This document shows, one piece after another, positions 51,489 through 59,149 of a stretch of DNA of 64,000 bases. The DNA is from Lachnospiraceae bacterium UBA7143. Lineage in GTDB: Bacteria; Bacillota; Clostridia; Lachnospirales; Lachnospiraceae. The DNA lies in NCBI GenBank assembly GCA_002491905.1, contig DKWV01000011.1:67718-131717 (forward strand), read 5' to 3'. Position 1 is the stretch's first letter; each line of letters opens with the position of its first letter. Below the pieces are notes generated by a model. That model saw only the letters and a program-made list of their open reading frames with translations, was not told where the DNA came from and made no database searches. A program made the position numbers and the translations under genes.

Positions 51489-52991
51489 ATGGAGAGAAGA
51501 ATGGAAGTATTATACAGCAGTACCAGAGACGGCAGTAAGAAAATTAAGGCGTCCCAGGCTATTTTAAAGGGTCTGTCGGAGGACGGAGGGCTGTTTGTGC
51601 CTGATCACATACCGGCGCTTCCCTGTACCATGAGAGAGCTTGCGGGTAAAAGCTATCAGGAGACGGCCTACGAGGTGATGAAGCTGTTTCTCACGGATTT
51701 TACGGAGGAAGAGCTTAAGAGCTGTATCGCGCGGGCTTATGACGCCAAATTTGACACGGAAGTGATCGCGCCTCTTGTTGAGGCGGAGGGCGCTTATTAT
51801 CTGGAACTGTTTCATGGAGCGACCATCGCTTTCAAGGATATGGCACTGTCGATTCTGCCCCATCTGATGATAACTTCAGCGAAGAAGAACCATGTTGAGA
51901 ACGGGATCGTGATCCTGACAGCCACTTCCGGCGATACCGGTAAGGCGGCTCTGGCAGGGTTTGCTGGAGTAGAGGGAACGAAGATCATTGTTTTTTATCC
52001 GAAGAACGGTGTCAGTCCGATCCAGGAGAAGCAGATGGTGACCCAGAAGGGGGACAACACCCTTGTTGTCGGTATCCACGGCAATTTTGATGACGCCCAG
52101 ACAGGGGTGAAAAAACTTTTTAACGACAGGGAGCTGGCAGAAGAGATGGCCGGACACGGTTTACAGTTTTCCTCCGCCAATTCCATCAATATTGGCAGGC
52201 TGGTGCCCCAAGTGGTTTATTATGTGTATGCTTATGCCCAGCTTTTAAAAGAGGAAAAGATTCAGGACGGGGAAAAGATCAATGTGGTGGTTCCCACAGG
52301 TAACTTCGGAAACATTCTTGCCGCCTTTTATGCAAAGAACATGGGTGTGCCGATCCATAAGCTGATCTGCGCTTCCAATGAAAATAAGGTGCTTTACGAT
52401 TTTTTCCAGACGGGAGATTACGACAGGAACAGGGAGTTTAAGCTCACCAGCTCCCCTTCTATGGACATTCTGATTTCCAGCAATCTGGAGCGGTTGATCT
52501 ACCGCATCGCAGGAAGTGACCCGGAAAAGAACGCTCAGCTGATGAAGAGCCTGTCTGAGCAGGGCAGTTATCAGATTACTCCGAAAATGAGAGAACAGCT
52601 GGCTGATTTTTACGGTAATTTTGCGGATGAAAGTGAGACCGCAGAAAGAATCAGAGCGATGTATGAAAATACAGGCTATGTGCTTGACACCCACACGGCG
52701 GTGGCGAGCGCGGTGTACCAGAAATATGTGGCTGACACGAAGGATCAGACAAAGACGGTGATTGCCTCCACGGCAAGTCCTTTCAAGTTTACCAGAAGCG
52801 TGATGAATGCGATTGATCGGAAGTATGATACGATGGGCGATTTTGAACTGGTGGATGAGTTGTCCCGGATTGGAAATGTGGCTGTGCCGAAGGCGATTGA
52901 GGAGATTCGCACCGCGCCGGTTCTTCACGATCATGTGTGTGATAAGACAGAGATGAAAGCTGCGGTGAAACAGTTCCTCGGATTGGAGTAG
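51489..52991 (+). CDS. thrC: Threonine synthase
   Basis: This PLP enzyme makes threonine from O-phosphohomoserine. The PLP lysine is in HGATIAFKDMALS, the glycine loop is VPTGNFGNILAAFYAK and the phosphate motif is TATSGDTGKAAL. At 500 residues it matches the larger class with the N-terminal domain (YSSTRDGSKKIKASQAILKGLSEDGGLFVP). ATG 51501 fits the usual start better than ATG 51489. It is followed after 6 bases by an L,D-transpeptidase gene. No other threonine genes are near. Confidence 0.96.
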   Translation: MERRMEVLYSSTRDGSKKIKASQAILKGLSEDGGLFVPDHIPALPCTMRELAGKSYQETAYEVMKLFLTDFTEEELKSCIARAYDAKFDTEVIAPLVEAEGAYYLELFHGATIAFKDMALSILPHLMITSAKKNHVENGIVILTATSGDTGKAALAGFAGVEGTKIIVFYPKNGVSPIQEKQMVTQKGDNTLVVGIHGNFDDAQTGVKKLFNDRELAEEMAGHGLQFSSANSINIGRLVPQVVYYVYAYAQLLKEEKIQDGEKINVVVPTGNFGNILAAFYAKNMGVPIHKLICASNENKVLYDFFQTGDYDRNREFKLTSSPSMDILISSNLERLIYRIAGSDPEKNAQLMKSLSEQGSYQITPKMREQLADFYGNFADESETAERIRAMYENTGYVLDTHTAVASAVYQKYVADTKDQTKTVIASTASPFKFTRSVMNAIDRKYDTMGDFELVDELSRIGNVAVPKAIEEIRTAPVLHDHVCDKTEMKAAVKQFLGLE

Positions 52992-52997
52992 AGGATA

Positions 52998-53840
52998 ATG
53001 GAGAAAGTGAGAGGTACAGGGTACAGAATGAGAAAGGGCGGAAAGATACTGGCGGGTACGCTGTGTGTGGGTATGTTACTGTTTGCGGGTACAGTCAATG
53101 ATGTCAGCGCGGCGGAGCTGGCAGAAGTAAAGACGGAGAGTCAAATAGCCGATACAAGGCCGGATTATGCAGTCTATGTGAACAGGGCTTTGAACTGTGT
53201 CACCGTCAAGCTGCAAAACGAGGATGGATCCCTGACACCGGTGAAGGCGATGGTATGTTCCTGCGGGAGTGAGGAGTCGGCAACGCCGGAAGGAACGTTT
53301 CACACTTCTGACTACTATGTATGGCGCAAAATGGTGGACGATACCTACGGAAGATACGCCGTAAGGTTTAACGGAAAGATTCTTTTTCATTCCGTGCCGT
53401 ACATAGAAGAGTCGCCGGATACCTTAAAGTGGGAAGAGTACAACCGACTGGGAGAAAATGCGTCGCTTGGCTGTGTCAGACTGACGGCGGAAGATGCAAA
53501 ATGGATTTATGATAACTGTAAGCCGGGGACAAAGGTAGTTGTATACTCCGATGCGGAAGAGGCCGGAGAACTCGGGAAACCGGCTGCAGTCAAAATAGAA
53601 GAGGACTCGCCCTGCAGGACATGGGATCCGACGGATGTCAGCGCAGGTAATCCGTGGCTGGGCGGGGCTGAAATTGAGGTCACCCCGTTTTCGGGAACGA
53701 TTGATGAGTTTGACTATGTGGCATATGCAGACCGGTATCCGGATTTGCGGGAAGTTTTCGGCTATGACAGAGAAGCGTTATATGACCACTATGTCACTTG
53801 CGGAATAGATGAGGGGAGAATTGCACAGAGCATCAACTAG
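52998..53840 (+). CDS. Secreted L,D-transpeptidase family protein
   Basis: A signal peptide (about residues 1-38, ending VSAAE) precedes a YkuD domain: HSVPYIEE, then the active-site SLGCVRLTAEDAKWIYD with the catalytic Cys. The enzyme makes 3-3 cross-links in peptidoglycan or anchors proteins. The last 50 residues (FDYVAYADRYPDLREVFGYD, DHYVTCGIDEGR) form a short repeat-like tail seen in secreted clostridial proteins. It is probably translated with thrC (6-base gap). Confidence 0.9.
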   Translation: MEKVRGTGYRMRKGGKILAGTLCVGMLLFAGTVNDVSAAELAEVKTESQIADTRPDYAVYVNRALNCVTVKLQNEDGSLTPVKAMVCSCGSEESATPEGTFHTSDYYVWRKMVDDTYGRYAVRFNGKILFHSVPYIEESPDTLKWEEYNRLGENASLGCVRLTAEDAKWIYDNCKPGTKVVVYSDAEEAGELGKPAAVKIEEDSPCRTWDPTDVSAGNPWLGGAEIEVTPFSGTIDEFDYVAYADRYPDLREVFGYDREALYDHYVTCGIDEGRIAQSIN

Positions 53841-53865
53841 CGCAAACTTATGTCAAAGAAAAAAG

Positions 53866-53912
53866 AGGGCATTGTCCGTAACCGAAAATGGTTTAAGGCA
53901 ATGCCTTCCTTG
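53866..53912. terminator. Bidirectional terminator between L,D-transpeptidase and citrate synthase genes
   Basis: GGCATTG (53868-53874) pairs with CAATGCC (53899-53905), with an inner AACC/GGTT stem. A-rich sequence precedes and T-rich sequence follows, so it serves both converging genes. Confidence 0.8.
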
Positions 53913-53935
53913 TTATTTCACGGGAATATGGAATG

Positions 53936-55306
53936 TCAGTCTTTTCTCTCGCCAAGCTTCCGGTAATCCCTGTCCACACAGATGGTCTTGTAGGCGGGAC
54001 GGATGATCTTGCCGTTGTTTGCAAGTTCCTCCATGCGGTGGGCGCTCCAGCCCACGATTCTGGCAATGGCAAAGATCGGCGTGTACAGCTCCATCGGCAG
54101 ATTCAGCATATTGTACACGAAGCCGGAATAGAAGTCCACGTTGATGTTGACACCTTTGTAGATGGGGCGCTCCGCAGCAATCAGTTCGGGAGCCAGCCGT
54201 TCTACCAGATTGTAGAGGGCAAATTCCTCCTGCAGACCCTTCTCATTGGAAAGCCGCTCCACGAAGGACTTAAAGATGATGGCTCGCGGATCGGATTTTG
54301 AGTACACCGCATGTCCCACACCGTAAATCAGGCCTGCATGGTCAAAGGCTTCCTTGTGCAGAAGCTTTTTCAGATAATCCGCCACCTGTCCCTCATTGCT
54401 CCAGTCGGAAATTTCCCGCTTCATCTCGTCAAACATTTTGACAACCTTGATATTGGCGCCGCCGTGGCGGGGACCCTTTAAGGAACCGATAGCCGCCGCG
54501 ATCACGGAGTAAGTGTCCGTCAGGGAGGAGGTAACAACGTGGGTGGTGAAGGAGGAGTTGTTACCGCCGCCGTGCTCCATGTGCAGGATCAGGGCGATAT
54601 CCAGCACCCGCGCCTCCAGGGGGGAGTATTTATTGTCCGGGCGCAGAATGTGCAAAATGTTTTCCGCGTTTGACAGATCGGGCTGGGGCTGATGGATATA
54701 GAGACTTTCCCCGTTGTGGTAGTGGTTGTAGGCCTGATAGCCGTAAATGGAAAGCATCGGGAAAAGTGCAATCAGCTGCAGACACTGTCTGAGCACGTTG
54801 GGAAGGGAAGTGTCGTCGGCCCGGTCATCGTAAGAGTAGAGGGTCAGCACACATCTTGCCAGTGTGTTCATCATGTCGTTGCTGGGCGCTTTCATGATGA
54901 TATCCCGCACAAAGCTGGTGGGCAGGGAGCGGTAGCTGTTTAAAAGTTTCGTAAAACTCGCCAGCTCCTCCGCGTCCGGCAGCTTGTCAAACAGAAGAAG
55001 ATAGGTGACTTCCTCAAAACCGAAACGGCCGTCCGCGGAAAAGCCGTCTACCAGATCCTTGACATTATATCCCCGGTAGAAGAGTTTGCCGTGGGTGGGT
55101 ACCTGTACGCCGTCCACGATCTTGTTGGCGCGCACATCGGAAATATTGGTCAGACCGGCCAGTACGCCCTTTCCATTTAAATCTCGCAGACCGCGTTTAA
55201 CGTCAAATTTTGTAAAAAGCTCTGTATCAATAATACCAGCCTGTTCGCTCATGTTGGCAAGCCGCACAATTTCGGGTGTGATTTCAGAGAAGCTATTCTG
55301 TTCCAT
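53936..55306 (-). CDS. gltA: Citrate synthase
   Basis: The enzyme condenses oxaloacetate and acetyl-CoA. The catalytic residues lie in MEHGGGNNSSF, LKGPRHGGANIKVV and VYGVGHAVYSKSDPRA, followed by VNVDFYSGFVYNML with the distal Asp. At 456 residues it has the N-terminal extension typical of clostridial forms. It is a single gene, divergent from deoC, and the strong hairpin upstream lies at the expected 5' end of the transcript. Confidence 0.95.
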   Translation of the reverse strand: MEQNSFSEITPEIVRLANMSEQAGIIDTELFTKFDVKRGLRDLNGKGVLAGLTNISDVRANKIVDGVQVPTHGKLFYRGYNVKDLVDGFSADGRFGFEEVTYLLLFDKLPDAEELASFTKLLNSYRSLPTSFVRDIIMKAPSNDMMNTLARCVLTLYSYDDRADDTSLPNVLRQCLQLIALFPMLSIYGYQAYNHYHNGESLYIHQPQPDLSNAENILHILRPDNKYSPLEARVLDIALILHMEHGGGNNSSFTTHVVTSSLTDTYSVIAAAIGSLKGPRHGGANIKVVKMFDEMKREISDWSNEGQVADYLKKLLHKEAFDHAGLIYGVGHAVYSKSDPRAIIFKSFVERLSNEKGLQEEFALYNLVERLAPELIAAERPIYKGVNINVDFYSGFVYNMLNLPMELYTPIFAIARIVGWSAHRMEELANNGKIIRPAYKTICVDRDYRKLGERKD

Positions 55307-55390
55307 AACTATGTATCTCCTTTCAAAACAAGGCGTTCCCGGTCCGGGGAAACCGTTTCCCCCTGGAATATATCGGGCGTAATTGTGACA

Positions 55391-55439
55391 AAAACGGTGC
55401 AGGGGTACGGTTCACCCTTGCACCGACTTTATTATCATA
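55391..55439 (-). promoter_or_regulatory. Citrate synthase promoter and 5' terminal hairpin
   Basis: On the minus strand an extended -10 (TGG-TATGAT, plus positions 55434-55439) has TTGTTT 18 bases upstream. The transcript would begin near 55427. The hairpin CGGTGCAAGGGT (55425-55414) with ACCCCTGCACCG (55406-55395) and TTTTTG directly after it looks like a terminator within the first 40 bases. This and the deoC promoter are what the 344-base gap 55307-55650 holds. Confidence 0.55.
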
Positions 55440-55575
55440 CCATGAAGAATGGGATAGAAACAAGCGAAAACGGGAATTTAACAAATTTTTAATATTATGT
55501 TAACAATATTTACATACGGAATAGTAAGATAGTACCACACAGGAATGCGTACAACCTGATTTTTCAGTGGAAATT

Positions 55576-55604
55576 TTGGACGGAAGGGCTTACAATATTA
55601 TAGA
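55576..55604 (+). promoter_or_regulatory. Candidate deoC promoter
   Basis: TTGGAC (55576-55581) and TATAGA (55599-55604) are 17 bases apart, 47 bases before the deoC start codon. Confidence 0.45.
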
Positions 55605-55650
55605 TATAAATTACAATGAATTACAACTTGGGAATGGGAGAGGAAAGGAC

Positions 55651-56298
55651 ATGGACAGGAAAGAAATTTTGAAACGGGTAGACCATACGCAGTTAAAGGC
55701 ATACGCGACCTGGGAAGATATTGTTACCCTCTGTGATGAGGCGATTGCGTTCGGGACGGCGTCGGTCTGTGTCCCGCCTGCTTATATCAAAAGAATACAT
55801 GAAACATACGGGGATAAAATCAATATCTGCACTGTGGTGGGATTCCCCCTGGGCTACAGCGTGACGGAGGCGAAACTGGCAGAGACAGAGAAGGCCATTG
55901 AGGACGGCGCAAACGAGATTGATATGGTGATCAATATCAGTGATGTGAAAAACGGTCTGTACCAGAAAGTGGAGGAGGAAATCCGCGCATTAAAGAAGGC
56001 CTGCGGGGACAAGATACTGAAGGTGATTATTGAGACCTGCTATCTGACGCAGGAGGAGAAGATTGCAATGTGCCGTGCGGTTACGGCTGCTGGAGCGGAT
56101 TATATCAAGACTTCCACAGGCTTTGGTACGGGCGGGGCGACGCTTCAGGATGTGCGTCTTTTTCAGGAACATATCGGTCCGGGGGTAAAGATCAAGGCGG
56201 CGGGCGGCATCTCCACGCTGGAGGATCTGGAAGCGTTTGTGGAGGCAGGATGCGACAGGATCGGCACCTCGAGAGCGGTCGGCCTGCTCCGGGAGTAA
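55651..56298 (+). CDS. deoC: Deoxyribose-phosphate aldolase
   Basis: The enzyme splits 2-deoxyribose 5-phosphate into glyceraldehyde 3-phosphate and acetaldehyde. Motifs include LKRVDHTQLKAYAT-like opening (DHTQLKAYAT), VCVPPAY, VVGFPLGYSVTEAK, EIDMVINIS, KVIIETCYLTQEEK with Lys, and the Schiff-base Lys in YIKTSTGFG; the KAAGGIST loop binds phosphate. ATG 55651 (GAGGAAAGG site) gives the normal 215 residues. It is single, with no deoxynucleoside genes adjacent. Confidence 0.95.
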   Translation: MDRKEILKRVDHTQLKAYATWEDIVTLCDEAIAFGTASVCVPPAYIKRIHETYGDKINICTVVGFPLGYSVTEAKLAETEKAIEDGANEIDMVINISDVKNGLYQKVEEEIRALKKACGDKILKVIIETCYLTQEEKIAMCRAVTAAGADYIKTSTGFGTGGATLQDVRLFQEHIGPGVKIKAAGGISTLEDLEAFVEAGCDRIGTSRAVGLLRE

Positions 56299-56312
56299 TT
56301 TTATACATTTTT

Positions 56313-56326
56313 AGGAAATTTTTCCT
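56313..56326 (+). terminator. Weak terminator after deoC
   Basis: AGGAAA-TT-TTTCCT forms a short hairpin followed by ATTTTCTGTTT. Confidence 0.4.
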
Positions 56327-56335
56327 ATTTTCTGT

Positions 56336-56364
56336 TTGTGTTTTTGGGTTTTTGGAAGTATAAT
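56336..56364 (+). promoter_or_regulatory. Sigma-A-type promoter of the flagellin-like gene
   Basis: TTGTGT (56336-56341) and a perfect TATAAT (56359-56364) are 17 bases apart. No sigma-28 (TAAA, CCGATAA) promoter is seen, unusual for a filament flagellin. Confidence 0.6.
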
Positions 56365-56401
56365 ATAGTTGATGCAAAAGGTAAAAATATGAGGAAGGAG
56401 T

Positions 56402-57175
56402 ATGCGTATGAACGTGGGGGCGGTATCATCTCAAAAGGATCTTTTCTGGTCATATTCCCATCTTTCCAGCGGGAAACGGATTAATTCGGCTAAAGATGAC
56501 GCGGCTGGGCTTGCCATTGCGAACAGGATGAAAACGCAGGAAACCGGGTATAAGGTTGGGGCGGATAATGCTGGAATGGCTATCGGGGCTTCCAATGTGG
56601 CGGAAGGCGCTCTGGGCGGCATGTCAGATTATCTGCAGAGAATCAGGGAGCTTGCCGTAAAATCCATGAACGGCATCAATTCCGATGCGGATAAGCAGAT
56701 TTACCAGAAGGAGATAGATCAACTCAAGCAGGGTATAGAAGGGCTTGCAAGAGATACCAGCTTTAATGAGCAGAAGCTTTTGGACGGCAGCATGGCGGAT
56801 GTGACGATTGCAACTTCGCCTAACGGCGCGAACATGCATATTCAGATGGAGAATTCCACGCTGGAGGCTCTGGGAATCGCCGATCTGGATGTCACTTCGA
56901 AGAACTTCAGCCTTGACGCCATAGATAAGGCGATGGATATGGTTTCCCAGCGCAGGAGCGATCTGGGCGCGTCCACGAATGCTTTGCAGTATACACGCAA
57001 TTTCAACCATTCCGCGGGCCTTAACCAGCTTTCTTCCAGAAGCCGTCTGGAGGATCTGGATTTCCCGAAGGCGGTTGCGAAAAAGAAACAGGATGAGGTG
57101 TTTGGACAGTATCGGATGGCTATGCTGAGAAGGCAGATGGATGAGAAGAGAAAATCTATGACGGCGCTATTCTGA
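56402..57175 (+). CDS. Divergent short flagellin-like protein
   Basis: The N-terminal part has the flagellin D0/D1 core (SSGKRINSAKDDAAGLAIANRM, then LQRIRELAVKSMNGINSDAD and DTSFNEQKLLDGS). The first 20 residues are shorter than usual, lacking the ALNTYRQL-type section. The C-terminal D1 reads SQRRSDLGASTNALQYTRNF and then departs from the family: the expected I-R-D-x-D-M-A-E and Q-A-x-x-M-L-A-Q-A-N motifs appear only as LEDLDFPKAVAKKKQ and YRMAMLRRQM. It is 257 residues and has no variable central domain. It may be a minor hook-adjacent or non-filament protein. GGAAGGAG precedes the start. Confidence 0.75.
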   Translation: MRMNVGAVSSQKDLFWSYSHLSSGKRINSAKDDAAGLAIANRMKTQETGYKVGADNAGMAIGASNVAEGALGGMSDYLQRIRELAVKSMNGINSDADKQIYQKEIDQLKQGIEGLARDTSFNEQKLLDGSMADVTIATSPNGANMHIQMENSTLEALGIADLDVTSKNFSLDAIDKAMDMVSQRRSDLGASTNALQYTRNFNHSAGLNQLSSRSRLEDLDFPKAVAKKKQDEVFGQYRMAMLRRQMDEKRKSMTALF

Positions 57176-57210
57176 TTTTTTGTAAGAGAGTGCGCTGCAC
57201 TTTTGGTCTA

Positions 57211-57239
57211 TTGACTTTTTAAAGTCGGTCTGAGATAAT
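57211..57239 (+). promoter_or_regulatory. Promoter of pckA with palindrome in the spacer
   Basis: TTGACT (57211-57216) and GATAAT (57234-57239) are 17 bases apart. GACTTT-TT-AAAGTC (57213-57226) overlaps the -35 and spacer and could be a regulator site. Confidence 0.65.
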
Positions 57240-57341
57240 GTTAAAGGTGTACGGACAGGTACATGCGAGGGATATTCGGGATTGCGAAAAATATTTTTCA
57301 ATTCCGTGAACCAATACAATTTTTAAGGAGGAGAACGTAAA

Positions 57342-59057
57342 ATGGCAACAAAAGCGTATTATCCCATTTCCGAGATTGGCGCCGGCAAGGCTGGTTTTTC
57401 TAAGACCCGTTCCATTATTGAAGCGGCTTTCTACGGAAACAATGTAGTTAAGGTTAACACCTTGAGAGAGGCTTATGAGCTGGCAAAGAATTCACCCGGT
57501 ACCGTGGTGACTGATATGCCGGTTAAGGATGGCGAGACATTCGGTCTTCCCGCAGACGCAAAGGTTCTGTTATTCAACGACGGCGCTGTGACTGGCCGTT
57601 ATGCGGCGGCGCGCCGTATTAAGGGCGAACCCGGTGTAGATGAGGCAAAGTTGGATAAGGTGGTTATGGATGCGATCTATAAGACCCGCTGGAAAACCAT
57701 GTACCATGCAGAGTGCTTCGTAGGCCTTGATCCTGAGTTTATGGCGAAGGCCCACCTTCTGATTCCGGAAGGGGAGGAGAACCTGCTTTACAACTGGATG
57801 ATCAACTTCCAGTATATGTCTGACGAGTATGTAAAGATGTACAAGAAGTCTCAGCCCATCGGCGGCGGCAAAGAGCCTGATATCTACATCTTCTCCGATC
57901 CCCAGTGGATTCCCGAAGAGGCTCCCGATGTGGATTACAGCTGCTTAAGCGATCCACTGACTCTGTGCTATTTCGATACAAACCAGAACTGTGCTGCCAT
58001 CCTTGGTATGAAGTACTTCGGTGAGCACAAGAAAGGTACTTTGACTATGGCATGGGCTCTTGCAAACAGAAACGGTTATGCATCCTGTCACGGTGGTCAG
58101 AAAGAGTACTCTTTAGAGGGCGGCAAGAAGTTTGTTGCTTCCGTTTACGGTCTGTCAGGTTCCGGTAAGTCTACTCTGACCCATGCAAAACATGGCGGCA
58201 AGTATGATAAATTCGGCGGCATTAAGGTGCTTCACGACGATGCTTTCATCATCAACAGCGATACCTGCGCATCCATCGCTCTGGAGCCTACTTACTTCGA
58301 TAAGACGGCGGATTACCCGACCGGCTGCCCGGACAACGAGTATCTGTTATCCGCTCAGAACTGCTCCTGTACTATGGACAGCGAGGGCAAGATTCAGCTT
58401 GTTACCGAGGATATCAGAAATGGTAACGGCCGTGCGATTAAGTCCAAATTATGGTCTCCTAACCGTGTAGATAAGATCGACGCACCTGTTAATGCAATCT
58501 TCTGGATTATGAAGGATCCTACAATTCCGCCGATCATCAAGTTAAAAGGTTCTGCGCTGGCATCCGTTATGGGCGCTACGCTGGCTACCAAGACTTCTTC
58601 TGCAGAGCGTGTGGCGGCTGGTACCGACCTGAATGCGATCCGTATCGTGCCTTATGCAAACCCGTTCAGAACGTATCCTCTGGTGAACGACTATGAGAAG
58701 TTCAAGAAGCTGGTTGAGGAGAAGAACGTAGACTGCTACGTGGTTAACACCGGTGACTTTATGGGTCACAAGTGCCAGAAGGAAGATACGCTTGGCATCC
58801 TTGAGACCATCGTTGAGGGTAAGGCTAAATTTGAGCAGTGGGGTCCTTTCGAGGATATCGAGATCATGAACGACTGGAGCGGCAAGACAGGCGACTTCAC
58901 GCCGGATCTGAACGACGCTGATTACAAGGCGCAGTTAAAGAGCGCTCTGGAGACCCGTGTGAATGCGGTTAAAGGCTTTGCCGAGAAGAAGGAAGGCTAT
59001 GACAAGCTCCCTGACGAGGCGCTGGCAGCTCTTGAGAAGCTGGTTAACGCTCTGTAA
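57342..59057 (+). CDS. pckA: Phosphoenolpyruvate carboxykinase (ATP type)
   Basis: The enzyme interconverts oxaloacetate and PEP with ATP. The P-loop GLSGSGKST spans residues 270-278 and is followed by the metal-binding region KVLHDDAFII; the FFGLSGTGKTT-type surroundings are altered to ASVYGLSGSGKST. At 571 residues it is longer than E. coli PckA (540). In anaerobes with PEP from sugars it often runs toward oxaloacetate, which would feed the decarboxylase and citrate synthase reactions. A strong AAGGAGGAG site precedes ATG 57342. Confidence 0.93.
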   Translation: MATKAYYPISEIGAGKAGFSKTRSIIEAAFYGNNVVKVNTLREAYELAKNSPGTVVTDMPVKDGETFGLPADAKVLLFNDGAVTGRYAAARRIKGEPGVDEAKLDKVVMDAIYKTRWKTMYHAECFVGLDPEFMAKAHLLIPEGEENLLYNWMINFQYMSDEYVKMYKKSQPIGGGKEPDIYIFSDPQWIPEEAPDVDYSCLSDPLTLCYFDTNQNCAAILGMKYFGEHKKGTLTMAWALANRNGYASCHGGQKEYSLEGGKKFVASVYGLSGSGKSTLTHAKHGGKYDKFGGIKVLHDDAFIINSDTCASIALEPTYFDKTADYPTGCPDNEYLLSAQNCSCTMDSEGKIQLVTEDIRNGNGRAIKSKLWSPNRVDKIDAPVNAIFWIMKDPTIPPIIKLKGSALASVMGATLATKTSSAERVAAGTDLNAIRIVPYANPFRTYPLVNDYEKFKKLVEEKNVDCYVVNTGDFMGHKCQKEDTLGILETIVEGKAKFEQWGPFEDIEIMNDWSGKTGDFTPDLNDADYKAQLKSALETRVNAVKGFAEKKEGYDKLPDEALAALEKLVNAL

Positions 59058-59089
59058 TTTTACAGATAATTTTATGCAGGAAAAGAGAG

Positions 59090-59126
59090 TGTATCCGGGA
59101 ATCATCTGATTTTCGGATACATTTTT
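59090..59126 (+). terminator. Rho-independent terminator after pckA
   Basis: TGTATCCG (59090-59097) pairs with CGGATACA (59114-59121), with an inner AATCA/TGATT stem and TTTTT after the second arm. Confidence 0.88.
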
Positions 59127-59149
59127 CATATTCCGGGAAAGTACGTGGT

